Positions 38,997-47,946 of a stretch of 64,000 bases of DNA are shown here, piece by piece. Both the position numbers and the translations under genes were made by a program. Origin of the DNA: CAVRUD01 sp963724285 (lineage in GTDB: Bacteria > Chloroflexota > Chloroflexia > Thermomicrobiales > UBA6265); assembly GCA_963724285.1 (NCBI GenBank), contig CAVRUD010000011.1, positions 62,001 through 126,000 on the forward strand, in the 5' to 3' direction. Within the stretch, counting starts at the first letter, position 1; each line of letters starts with the position of its first letter. The notes under the pieces were generated by a model that was not told the DNA's origin, searched no databases, and saw only the letters and a list, made by a program, of their open reading frames with translations.

Positions 38997-39067
38997 CCCC
39001 CGGGCCGGAGAGCCCCCTAACCCCCCAACCCCCTTCCCCCTGCCGCGGCAGGGGGAAGGGGGAGATG
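38997..39067. repeat. REP family R3, short copy
   Basis: GGAGAGCCCCCTAACCCCCC followed by a hairpin CCCCCTGCCGCGGCAGGGGG. It matches the block at 18535-18720. It lies between convergent genes and can serve as their shared terminator hairpin. Confidence 0.65.
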
Positions 39068-39083
39068 CGGCAGGGTGGGGATA

Positions 39084-40422
39084 TCACGCGGGCGCGGTGG
39101 GCATGACCGGAATCGGGTCAATGGTTGGGATGGATTCGGCGGGGGTCCAGGTGCGCAGGGCGTCGTTGACTGGGCGGAGGATGAGATAGCCGATGGCGAT
39201 CATGCCCAGCAGGCTGAGGACGGCCGCCGGGCGACCGAGGCCGAGGACGTCGACGATCAGGGCCCAGAGGAGCGGGCCGACGATCGCGGCGAACCGGCCC
39301 GCCATGCCGTACAGGCCGTAGAACTGCCCGAGGTGGCGCGGGGGTGAGAGACGGATCATGAGAGGTCGGTCGGAGGTGCCGGTCCCGCCGAGCGCGACAC
39401 CCGCCAGGGGCGCGACGAACCAGAACAGGCTTGAGGGCAGGTCCAGGTATGCGATTGCGGCGGCGAGGGCCATCACGATCGCCCAGAGCCCGAGGACCCG
39501 GTTCAGGGTCGCTTTTGGCCCAATGCTGTCGACGACCCGACCCCAGGCGAATGCACCAAGAAGCGCGCCCAGGATGCCGACTCCGAGGATGAGGTTGCTC
39601 TGCCCATCGGAGAAGCCGAGTTCTTCGGTGACGTAGATGCCCATGAACCCGACCAGGGTATTGGAGGCGTCGGAGTAGAAGACGCGTCCGGCGAGGAAGC
39701 GGGGCAGATCCGGGTATTGCCGGGCCCGATCAACCGTCTGCCGGACGTCGGCAAACGCCCGCCTTACCGACTCTCGGCTGAGCGGGGCGACGTCAAACCG
39801 GGGCCGCTCCTTGACCCAGAGGAAACAGGGCAGGGCACAGACGACGAAGAGCAGGGCCGTGATCTTGAAGACGAGGGGCTTGGCGTCGTCGTCGAGGGCC
39901 AGCACCCCGAAGGCCGTCCCCAGCGCCAGGAAGGACCCGAGATAGCCAATCCCGACACCCAGGCCGCTGACGCGTCCCCGATTCTCGTCGGTGCTGACGG
40001 TAGGGAGGAGGGTATCGTAGAAGACCGATCCGGCCTGGAAAGCGAAGTTCGCGAGGACGAAGATCACCAGGGTCGGTACCAAACCGAAGGTGCCAAGGAA
40101 GAAGGTGCAGACAGCAGCAGAGCAGCGTTGAGACAATGAGGAAGGGCATTCGCCGCCGGACCTGATCCGAGACAGCGCCGATGACGGGTGAGGCGAAGAA
40201 CATCAGCCCGGCGCCGATGCTGAGGGCAACGGCGAATGCGGCGTCGCTGCCTCCTTCATCCTTGACCCAGAGCGGCAGGGTGTAGGAGATAACGCTGAAC
40301 TGGAAAATCGTGTTCGCCAGGTCGTAGAGGGCCCAGGAGACCACGGGCCGGCGGCCCATGGCGTCCCAGGCAACCGATGTCGCCGGCTCCGGTGTACGAA
40401 TATTTTCGTTGCTTGTGCTCAT
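39084..40422 (-). CDS. MFS transporter, UMF1/Atg22-like (one frameshift)
   Basis: ATG 40422 (MSTSNENIRTPEP), then VVSWALYDLANTIFQFSVIS, the UMF1 opening signature, and ~12 helices. The frame shifts near 40128, between VSTLLCCCLHLLP and TFFLGTFGLVPTLVIF. Later TVSTDENRGRVSGLGVGIGY is the family's A-motif-like loop. About 445 residues when rejoined. Substrate unknown; related proteins export amino acids or nutrients. Its leader carries two TACGTA sites. Confidence 0.85.
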
Positions 40423-40516
40423 CCGCCCGCCCCCCGCGTACTCAGCGTCTCCGTTGGTTGATCGTTCGGTGTACCGCCACGATGCCCACATTCGCGCGGG
40501 CCCGCATCGTGACGTT

Positions 40517-40567
40517 TACGTATTGCCGATCGGGTTGTGGGGTGATGAGATGCTAAATGGATACGTA
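40517..40567. promoter_or_regulatory. Two TACGTATTGCC direct repeats
   Basis: TTACGTATTGCC (40516-40527) and ATACGTATTGCC (40561-40572) lie 45 bp apart in the gap between the UMF1 gene and the LuxR gene. TACGTA also opens the duplicated blocks at 43130 and 44245, so this is a candidate operator for the neighbouring LuxR-type regulator. Confidence 0.35.
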
Positions 40568-40596
40568 TTGCCAGTAGCGGAAAGGCGCGGAAATCG

Positions 40597-43069
40597 CTAG
40601 ATCAGGCCGTGGCGCATGGCGACCGCGACCGCCTCGGTGCGGGTTCCGACGCCCAGCTTGGCGTAGATGCTCTGGGCATGGGTGGTGACGGTCCGATGGG
40701 AAACGCGTGGTTCCAGATTGTCGGCGATCTCCCGGTCGGACATACCCGTCGCGAAGAGCTTGAGCACTTCCATTTCGCGGCTGGAAAGCCCAAAGGCCGT
40801 CGCGGGCCTTGTCTCGTGGACGGGAGAGGCGGGTAACGTCGGCGCTTCCTGGGCGTAGGCAACGACCTGGTCGAGGCTCATGGCACGGCCTTCTTCCCAG
40901 GCCAACCCGAAGTCGTCATCGCCGAGCGTTGCACGGAGCGAGGCGACGGTCTCCTCGTGCCCATGCACGTAGAGCTCTTTGAGTCGTGCGCCGATCGATT
41001 CGCGCAAGGCGGTAGCCGCGCCGAAGAGCCGGGTTGCGCGTCGATGGTCGCCCAGCGCGGCGGCGGATCGGGCGGGAACCTCGAGGTACTGGGCTATGCC
41101 CCATGTGTTGCCGATTTCATGGAACTCTTCGAGGCAGGCGCCGATAAGCTCGGCGACGCGATCCTGTTCTTCCAGGCGAAAGGCAATCATGGCCAGGTTG
41201 CCGGTTGTCATAGCGATGCCCCAGCGGTCATCAATGTGGCGGAAGATTGCCAAGCCTTCCTCGGCCATTGCCGTGGCCCGGGCGGGGTCGCCCTGATGCA
41301 GAGCGAGGATGCTGAGGCCGGCGAGGAGCATAGCCGTCGTCCAGTGATCCCCGCGTGCCCGCGTCAGACGCAGACTCTCATCGCTGATCGCCCAGGTGGT
41401 GGCGAAATCGCCCCTATCGAAGGCGATCTGCGCCCGAAAAAAGAGGCCCAGGGCAAGGCCGTGCTCGTCGCCGAGCCTCCGCCAGACGGACAGCGCCTCC
41501 TCGGCGAACTGCTCGCCGCGTTCATAGTCTCCGCGGGCATCGGCGAGCGCTCCCGCGCCGGTGAGGGCTTTTGCCCGGGCGACCTCGCTCGTGCCGTCGC
41601 TGGGCAATGAGAGCAGGTCGGCGAGGCGTTCGCTCCCCTCGGTCAGGTGGCCGCGCATAAACCAGAAGAGGTAGATCGCACCCGCCAGGCGAAGGGCGGA
41701 CCCGGTGTCGTTTTGTCTTTGGAACCAGCGGAGGGAGGCGCGAAGGTTGTCGTGCTCACGATCGAGGCGGTCCAGCCAGGCGGCCTGCTCGGCCCCCTGA
41801 AGCCGCGGCTCGGCTTCTTCCGCCAGGGCAAGGAACGTTTCGGCGTGGCGTTGCCGGGTTGCGTCCTCTGCGCCGCTCTCGGCGAGACGCTCCAGCCCGA
41901 ATTCCCTGATCGTCTCCAGCATCGTGAACCGCGGCTCGCCGTCCGCCTGCTCGATCTGGAGAACGAGGTTGCCGTCGACGAGCGCGGCGATTGCGTCAAG
42001 GGGGGACAAGGCTACGCCGTGGAGGGGGACACGGCTGTCGCCTTGAGGGGGAGAGGGGGAGACGGATGGGGGAGTGTCCGTCGTACTCCTCTCCCCCTCT
42101 CCCCCTCAGCCCGTCAGGGCTGTCCCCCTCAGGGCGCCAGCCCTGTCCCCCCCAACCGCCTCCGCAGTCTCCAGCGTGCAGCCGCCAACAAAGACGGCGA
42201 GGCGGCAGAAGAGGACTTGCTCGGCAGGGGCGAGGAGGTCGTAGCTCCAGGCGATGGCGTCGCGGAGGGTGCGCTGGCGCTGTGGGAGATCGCGGGAGCC
42301 GCCGGTGAGCAGCGGCAGGCGGCGCTCAAGGCGGTCCAGCATCGCGCGCGGCGTAAGGAAGGTGACGCGGGCGGCCGCAAGCTCGATCGCCAGGGGCAGG
42401 CCGTCGAGGCGGGCACAGATCTCCGCGACGGCAGAGGCGTTCCTTGGGGTGAGGTCAAAATCCGGCCGGGACGCCTGGGCGCGCTCCAGAAAGAGGCGCG
42501 TTGCTTCCGAGCGCAGCGCGGCCTCGACGGTCCAATCGCCCGCGTCGCCAGAATCCCGTTCGGGCACCGAAAGCGGGAGGACGGGAACATCGTGCTCACC
42601 CCGGATCCGGAGCCGGGCCCGACTGGTGACCAGCAATTTGACGCCGGGGCAGGCGGCCAGACAGGGCGGCGATGTCCGGTGCCGCAGCCACCACCTGCTC
42701 GACGTTGTCGAGGACCAGGAGCACGTCCTGGTCACGCAATTCAACCCGAAGGCGATCGAGGGCGGAACGGCTGCCGGTCTCGCGGATGCCCAGGGCCTGG
42801 GCGATGGTCGACGGTACCAGACCTGGGTCGACGATGGGCTCAAGGGAGACGAACCAGGCGCCGTCCGGGAAGTCCGTATCCAGGTCGGCCGCCAGCTCCA
42901 GGGCCAGCCGTGTCTTCCCCACCCCTCCCGGCCCAGTGAGGGTCACGATGCGCACCTCCGTCCGGTTGAGAAGTTCGCGCACGGCCGCCCGCTCACGACG
43001 CCGGCCAATCAGCGGCGTGGAGGGGACAGGCCAACGTGGGAGCGACTCGCCTGAGCGGGCGGTGGGCAT
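40597..43069 (-). CDS. Large ATPase-TPR-LuxR transcriptional regulator, interrupted
   Basis: N-terminal P-loop NTPase of the NB-ARC/AfsR type: STPLIGRRRERAAVRELL, TLTGPGGVGKTRLALELAAD, and LLVLDNVEQVV. After a break near 42625: LLVTSRARLRIRGE, then LPLAIELAAARV. A long TPR-like helical region follows, and the C-terminus is a LuxR-type HTH (LSSREMEVLKLFATGMSDRE ... YAKLGVG). Between GGCTLETAEAVGG and LDAIAALVDGNLV a ~130-bp GC-rich repeat with two stops is inserted (42005-42150). It is divergent from the first rhomboid-like gene. Confidence 0.82.
42005..42150. repeat. Palindromic low-complexity insertion inside the LuxR gene
   Basis: GAGGGGGAGAGGGGGAGAC and CTCTCCCCCTCTCCCCCTCA form long complementary purine/pyrimidine arms, flanked by GACAGCC-type inverted pairs (GACGGGCTGAGGG, CAGGGCTGTCCCCC). 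The flanking coding frames are the same, so only the insertion breaks the protein. Confidence 0.6.
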
Positions 43070-43129
43070 GGCGGTATCCACATGAATCCGAACAGGATCA
43101 GGATAGGGATTGTTGAGGCGAGGATACCG

Positions 43130-43201
43130 CGTTCGCGGCCGATTACGTACCCCCATTTCTAAGCAATTCATCGCGAATCCGTAGCCTTGTCGATGTGCTG
43201 C
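43130..43201. promoter_or_regulatory. Duplicated promoter block, copy 1
   Basis: GCGTTCGCGGCCGATTACGTACCCCC and, 27 nt on, CGAATCCGTAGCCTTGTCGATGTGC align with the block at 44245-44315 with the same spacing to within one base (~70% identity over 71 bp). It sits between the divergent LuxR and rhomboid-like genes. Confidence 0.5.
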
Positions 43202-43287
43202 TTCTCTCGCAATCCGCATTCTGGGAGACATCCAGACAGCCGGTTGACCGGTTTCCAGACCGCGACATGCGAGACGAGGGGCACACC

Positions 43288-44031
43288 ATGACACCAAGCG
43301 CGACCGTGAATCGCACGCTGGCCGCGTATCTCCAGGATTGCCGCTGGTGGAAAGGTTGCCTAACGAAGGTGGCGGCCGTTCCGGTGTCGGTGCTGTACGT
43401 CATCGTCACCTGGGCGCTCTTCCTGCCGCTGGCCCATCGGGCTGACGGGACGTATGCCATCGACCTGGACAGGGTCAGCCCCTTTGTCTATCGCATTCCC
43501 GACCTGAGCGCGGATTTCCCACGAGCGATTCGGGCGCTGGCGACCGCGCCATTCCTCAACCATGACAGCATCCAGCTCATTTACATCACGGTCCTCGTTC
43601 TCGTCCATGTGATGAGGTTCGAACGGCGTGAAGGAGCCCGACGCATGGCCTTGCTTTTCGTCATCGGTCTGATCTCGGGTGCGTTTGGTGCAGGGCTGTT
43701 CCTGCATCTGCTCTATCCGGAGATGAGCTCGGCGCCGATGTACGCCTACGCCTGGGAGCGGAGCTGGAGCGGTGGCAGCGCCGGCTGCTTCGCGGTGATA
43801 GGCGCTCTCGCGGCACGGTCGCGGAGGCCGTGGCTGTTTCTGGGCGTCGTCGTCCTGTGGGATCTGTACTGGCCGTACCTACGGGTGTGGGCGGCGGGGT
43901 CCGGCGGTCCGCAGTTCGATCTCGTCTGGTGGCACGTGCCCCACAGCTTCACCAGCGTGTTCCACCTCATCGCGCTCACCGTCGGCTACCTGGTCGCCCA
44001 GTTCTGGTTGCGGCCCGGCCAACAGCAGTAG
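43288..44031 (+). CDS. Divergent rhomboid-like membrane protein, paralogue A
   Basis: 247 residues from ATG 43288 (GAGGGG six nt upstream). About six TM helices. Shared family block: YRIPDLSADFPRAIRALATA, then PFLNHDSIQLIYITVLVLV, FERREG, and WSGGSAGCFAVIGALAARSR. The GGSAGCF stretch aligns with the rhomboid serine motif (GxSG region), Ser164; His226 in VFHLIALTVG fits the catalytic His helix. The HxxxN oxyanion pair is not kept. So it is an intramembrane serine protease candidate or an inactive rhomboid-fold protein. It heads the cluster. Confidence 0.65.
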   Translation: MTPSATVNRTLAAYLQDCRWWKGCLTKVAAVPVSVLYVIVTWALFLPLAHRADGTYAIDLDRVSPFVYRIPDLSADFPRAIRALATAPFLNHDSIQLIYITVLVLVHVMRFERREGARRMALLFVIGLISGAFGAGLFLHLLYPEMSSAPMYAYAWERSWSGGSAGCFAVIGALAARSRRPWLFLGVVVLWDLYWPYLRVWAAGSGGPQFDLVWWHVPHSFTSVFHLIALTVGYLVAQFWLRPGQQQ

Positions 44032-44078
44032 TTCCGCCATCCGTCAGTTGGCAACTCGTCGTCCTTGGAGGAATGGTC

Positions 44079-44300
44079 ATGTTTGGATCAGTGCTCGTCC
44101 TTACCCAGTCCTTGCCCGTCCACGGAGCGTTCAATCCCTGGTGGGTCCTGCTCTGGCTGGCCCTGATGGCGGGATGCCTTGTGTTGGTGGCCGGAGTCGT
44201 AGCGCTATTTCAGGTCGCCACCACATTCCTCCGGAGCCGATCTCGCGTTCACAACCGATTACGTATCCCCGCCTCAACCGACGGGACGTCGAATCCGTAG
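44079..44300 (+). CDS. Small two-helix membrane protein
   Basis: 73 residues from ATG 44079 with GGAGGA six nt upstream; an ATG at 44073 is too close to that site. Two hydrophobic stretches (MFGSVLVLTQSL and WWVLLWLALMAGCLVLVAGVVAL), then a basic tail RSRSRVHNRLR. No family recognised. 47 bp after paralogue A in the same direction. Its 3' end lies inside promoter block copy 2. Confidence 0.6.
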   Translation: MFGSVLVLTQSLPVHGAFNPWWVLLWLALMAGCLVLVAGVVALFQVATTFLRSRSRVHNRLRIPASTDGTSNP

Positions 44301-44315
44301 CTTTAACGATGTGCC
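44245..44315 (+). promoter_or_regulatory. Duplicated promoter block, copy 2
   Basis: GCGTTCACAACCGATTACGTATCCCC, then CGAATCCGTAGCTTTAACGATGTGC. It copies the block at 43130-43201 and precedes the next membrane protein and FAD oxidase genes. TACGTA is at 44260-44265. Confidence 0.5.
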
Positions 44316-44435
44316 GACACTCCTCAAAACGCATCCTGAAACACATCCAAATACCTGATGTTGGTCGGGACCAGATCGAGTCGTGAGCCGGCCGGGAACG
44401 GCGTTAGGCGCCAGCGGCGGAGGAGTGATGGTCAG

Positions 44436-44762
44436 ATGGCAGAGTTCGTTCTGTTCGGCACGATCTTCGTCTTTTTGCCGGCGTTCCTGCTCTACTCCGC
44501 CGGGTTCTTCCTGGGTTCATCCGGCCCTGTCTGGGCGCGATGGGTGTACGTGCTGGGGTTGCCGGCCGCGATTGCCGCCTGCGGGGCGTATCTGACATCC
44601 GTGGCCGATCAGGGGGAAACCGGCGCGTTTATCTCCGAGCAGATAATCGTTGCCCTCCTCACGATGATCATTACCCCGATCGCCCTCCTTGCCAACGTCA
44701 TCGGCGTGCTGGTCGGGTTCGCAGAAGCCAAACGGAACCGTCGGACGCTGCCGTCTGCGTAG
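44436..44762 (+). CDS. Small three-helix membrane protein
   Basis: 108 residues from ATG 44436 (GGAGGAG upstream). Helices: FVLFGTIFVFLPAFLLYSAG, RWVYVLGLPAAIAACGAYL, IIVALLTMIITPIALLANVI; tail FAEAKRNRRTLPSA. No family recognised. 75 bp upstream of the FAD oxidase and probably co-transcribed. Confidence 0.65.
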   Translation: MAEFVLFGTIFVFLPAFLLYSAGFFLGSSGPVWARWVYVLGLPAAIAACGAYLTSVADQGETGAFISEQIIVALLTMIITPIALLANVIGVLVGFAEAKRNRRTLPSA

Positions 44763-44837
44763 TCGATTCCTCACCGTCGTCGCGCGTGCGATGAGAACAG
44801 CGTCGATCCATCAACGCTCCCAAGGAGGAGAACCGCA

Positions 44838-46271
44838 GTGGCCGCAGTCGCCAAAGGCACCCTCGTCAACGACATCCACTCGCAGCTCAATACCACCGAA
44901 GTACATCGCGTTGTCCAGCCGATCACGGTCGCGGAGATCCAGGCGGCGGTCGTGGCCGCGGCGGCCGAAGGGCGCGCGGTAAGCATCGCCGCTGGACGGC
45001 ACGCGATGGGTGGCCAGCAGTTCGGGGAGGGCACCGTCCTCCTGGACATGAACCGGTTCAATCGGGTGATCTCGTTCGATGCCGAAGCCGGGATCGTCGA
45101 GGTCGAGGCTGGAATCCAGTGGCCGGAGCTGATCACCTACCTGCTCGACGCTCAGGTCGATCGGGAGCAGCAGTGGGGGATCATCCAGAAACAGACTGGC
45201 GCTGACCGCCTGAGCATCGGCGGGGCATTGGCTGCCAATGTCCATGGCCGGGTCCTCGGGCGAAAGCCGATCATCGACGATGTCGAGTCGTTCACCCTGG
45301 TCGATTGCGACGGGGAGATCCGAACGTGCAGCCGGGAGGAAAACGCCGACCTCTTCCGCCTGGCGATAGGCGGCTACGGTCTCTTTGGCGTGATCGCGAC
45401 CGTCCGGCTTCGCCTGATGCGGCGCCAGAAGGTCGAGCGGGTCGTGGAGATGCTCGACGTCGATGACCTGATGGACGCCTTCGACCAGCGGATGGCCGAT
45501 GGCTGTCTCTACGGTGATTTCCAGTTCGCGATCGACCCGGATGGAGATGATTTTCTCCGCGAGGGCGTCTTCTCCTGCTACCGCCCGGTCGACCCAGAGA
45601 CGCCGATGGTGGCCGGTCAGCGAGCGCTCTCCGCGGCCGATTGGCAGTCGCTCCTGTACCTGGGCCACGTCGACAAGCGGCGCGCCGTTGACGCCTATGC
45701 TGCCCACTATCTGGCGACCTCCGGACAGCTCTATTGGAGCGATACGCACCAGATGGCCGACTACCTCGACGATTACCATGCGCTGATCGATCGACGGTTG
45801 GGCTGCACGGTTCGCGGCAGCGAGATGATCACCGAGATCTACGTGCCACGGGTCGCCTTACCCCTGTTCATGGCAGATGTCCGGCGCGATTTCCGCGAGC
45901 ACAAGGTTGATCTGATCTACGGCACGATCCGCCTGATCGAGCGCGACAGCGAATCGATGTTGGCCTGGGCCAAGCACCCGTACGCCTGCATCATCTTCAA
46001 CCTCCATACCGACCACACAGTGGAGGGGATCGCCCGCTCCGCCGCCGATTTCCGCCGCCTGATCGACCTTGCGATCGCCTACGGCGGGAGCTACTACTTG
46101 ACCTACCACCGCTACGCCGACCGCAAACAGGTCGAGACCTGCTATCCGCAGTTCGGCGAGTTCCTGCGCCTCAAGCGCCGGTACGACCCGGCAGAGCGGT
46201 TCCAGAGCGACTGGTATCGCCATTACCGCGAGATGTTTGCCGATGTGCTGGTGGACAGCGGGTCTGTATAG
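44838..46271 (+). CDS. FAD-linked oxidoreductase of the VAO/GLDH type
   Basis: 477 residues; GTG 44838 with AAGGAGGAG eight nt upstream. An N-terminal FAD_binding_4 domain shows VQPITVAEIQAAVVAAAAEG, AAGRHAMGGQQF (position of the usual GxGHS; its His may link FAD covalently), SIGGALAANVHGR and GGYGLFGVIATVRL. The C-terminal ~200 residues end RYDPAERFQSDWYRHYREMF, as in aldonolactone/alditol oxidases. Oxidises a sugar alcohol, lactone or related substrate. It sits between rhomboid-like paralogues A and B. Confidence 0.87.
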   Translation: MAAVAKGTLVNDIHSQLNTTEVHRVVQPITVAEIQAAVVAAAAEGRAVSIAAGRHAMGGQQFGEGTVLLDMNRFNRVISFDAEAGIVEVEAGIQWPELITYLLDAQVDREQQWGIIQKQTGADRLSIGGALAANVHGRVLGRKPIIDDVESFTLVDCDGEIRTCSREENADLFRLAIGGYGLFGVIATVRLRLMRRQKVERVVEMLDVDDLMDAFDQRMADGCLYGDFQFAIDPDGDDFLREGVFSCYRPVDPETPMVAGQRALSAADWQSLLYLGHVDKRRAVDAYAAHYLATSGQLYWSDTHQMADYLDDYHALIDRRLGCTVRGSEMITEIYVPRVALPLFMADVRRDFREHKVDLIYGTIRLIERDSESMLAWAKHPYACIIFNLHTDHTVEGIARSAADFRRLIDLAIAYGGSYYLTYHRYADRKQVETCYPQFGEFLRLKRRYDPAERFQSDWYRHYREMFADVLVDSGSV

Positions 46272-46305
46272 CCGCCAAGTCAGCCTGGAGCGAAAAGGAC
46301 GAACC

Positions 46306-47661
46306 ATGAACGCCAGGATTGATGTGCCGGTGAGGAGTTCACTGCTTAGAGCGCTCGTCCGAACGGTTGACCGCGTGTCCCCGGCCGCCCGGGGCTCACG
46401 GCCCGGGCTAAGAGTCACAGCCTCTCCGAGGCTAGCGGCGACGGCGGCCACGGTGTTCGGCGAGCGCGTTAGACCTGGTCCTGGTGCCATATTTGCCGTA
46501 ATGACAGCCCTTAGCGGGCTCTTTCTGCTCCGGGTCATCGGGCAGGTTCTGGTGACCTACGGCGGCGTCTCGTGGCTGCCGGAGAAGGCTCACTGGCAAT
46601 CGGGGTTGCTGCCCTACCCGGTCCTCCTTGCCTCCCAGGTCGTCATTCTGACCGTGATGGCCGGGATTGCCCGGGATACCTGGCGCGGATTCGGGAGGTT
46701 CATCGCGCCGCGGCCAGGATTGAGTCACTACTTGCGGATTGCCAGCGTCGTCTACTTCGCGGCGATGGTTGTCCGGTACGTCGTCACGATGGCCCTTCAC
46801 CCGGACTGGTTCCCGTTTGAGCACAGCATTCCCACGTTCTTCCACTGCCTACTGGCGAGCTACCTTTTCCTCTACAGCGCACTCCTTGCCGGTGGGGTTG
46901 GGAGTTCTGATTCGCGTTCGAGCTTTGCATCGGTTGCGCGCCGGCAAGCTCGAACGCCAAGGACCTCCTTGCGCACCCGGCTTGCCCCGTATCTACCCTG
47001 GACGGACGGGACCGGCCGGACGGTCGGATCGTGGCGCTACCTGCCGGTGGTGGTGGCGTGCTCTGTCGGGTACCTGATCCTCTCGTGGCTGCTGTTCGTG
47101 CCCCTGTCGTACGACGACGGCGGGGGCAAGTACAGGATCGACGAGGAGCGCGTCGATCCGTATATCTATCGTATCCCCGACCTGAGCGAGGACTTCTTCC
47201 ACGCCCTCCGTTCACTGTTGACGGCCCCCTTCTTGAACCACGACGGCCTACAGTTGATTTACGTCACCCTATTGATGCTCCTGTTCGGCGTGATTTTCGA
47301 GATCCGGGAAGGTCCGAGGACGACGGTACTGGTCTTCTTCGGCTCAACCTTCTTTGCCGCTATCTTCGGTGGGGTGGTCCTGCACCTGATCTACCCAGAG
47401 TTGTGGGGAGCGTCGTTCCTGGAGAGGGCCTGGGAACGGACCTGGAGTGGCGGCAGCGCCGGCTGCTTCGGCCTCATGGGCGGACTGGCGGCCAGGGCGC
47501 GCAAACCCTGGCTTCTCCTGGGGATCTTTGGCCTCTGGGAGGTCTTCATCGAGTACGTGAATCTGCGCTCCTATACTACGGTCTTCCACTTCGCCGCCCT
47601 GTTTGCGGGCTTCGTCGCGGTGCGATACCTGATTCCGCCGCGGATTCGGACGCGGGGATAG
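46306..47661 (+). CDS. Fusion: 4-TM domain plus divergent rhomboid-like domain, paralogue B
   Basis: 451 residues from ATG 46306 (AAAGGA upstream). Residues ~25-47 (SPAARGSRPGLRVTASPRLA) are encoded by a copy of repeat R2, in frame. Residues ~60-200 form a four-helix domain (SGLFLLRVIGQVLVTYGGVS, VHLASQVVILTV-like helix, RIASVVYFAAMVVRYVVTMA, TFFHCLLASYLFLYSALLAG). The rest is homologous to paralogues A and C: YRIPDLSEDFFHALRSLLTA, FGVIFEIREG, GGSAGCFGLMGGLAAR with Ser384, and VFHFAALFAGFVAVRYL with His428. It lies 34 bp after the FAD oxidase. Confidence 0.7.
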   Translation: MNARIDVPVRSSLLRALVRTVDRVSPAARGSRPGLRVTASPRLAATAATVFGERVRPGPGAIFAVMTALSGLFLLRVIGQVLVTYGGVSWLPEKAHWQSGLLPYPVLLASQVVILTVMAGIARDTWRGFGRFIAPRPGLSHYLRIASVVYFAAMVVRYVVTMALHPDWFPFEHSIPTFFHCLLASYLFLYSALLAGGVGSSDSRSSFASVARRQARTPRTSLRTRLAPYLPWTDGTGRTVGSWRYLPVVVACSVGYLILSWLLFVPLSYDDGGGKYRIDEERVDPYIYRIPDLSEDFFHALRSLLTAPFLNHDGLQLIYVTLLMLLFGVIFEIREGPRTTVLVFFGSTFFAAIFGGVVLHLIYPELWGASFLERAWERTWSGGSAGCFGLMGGLAARARKPWLLLGIFGLWEVFIEYVNLRSYTTVFHFAALFAGFVAVRYLIPPRIRTRG

Positions 47662-47739
47662 TCGAGTCCATTCGAGCGTGGTCTAGGGCGTCGCGGCGCG
47701 GAGCAGACCGAGTCGAGAAGGGGATGTGAGGTGGGCGCG

Positions 47740-47922
47740 ATGGGCAAGATCGCGCAGATCATCATCCTTGTGATCGCCGGTGCTGTCGCCGTGTATGCGA
47801 TCGGAGTGATTGTTTTCTTCGCTTTGTTGCTCTGGGCGTTCGACATCGCTGGATCACCCAGTCGACCCACGCCAACACCATGCACCTGTACGAACACGGC
47901 GCGATGCGGTGCCCCGCAGTAG
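47740..47922 (+). CDS. Short membrane anchor ORF, possibly the N-terminus of the next protein
   Basis: ATG 47740 (GAGGTG upstream). One TM helix (IAQIIILVIAGAVAVYAIGV), then SPSRPTPTPCTCTNT and a TAG at 47920. The next ORF (47947) is in the same frame with only 24 bp between and lacks its own export signal, so the two may be one protein interrupted by TAG. Confidence 0.5.
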   Translation: MGKIAQIIILVIAGAVAVYAIGVIVFFALLLWAFDIAGSPSRPTPTPCTCTNTARCGAPQ

Positions 47923-47946
47923 ACCACTGCGGCACTCGGTCGGGAC

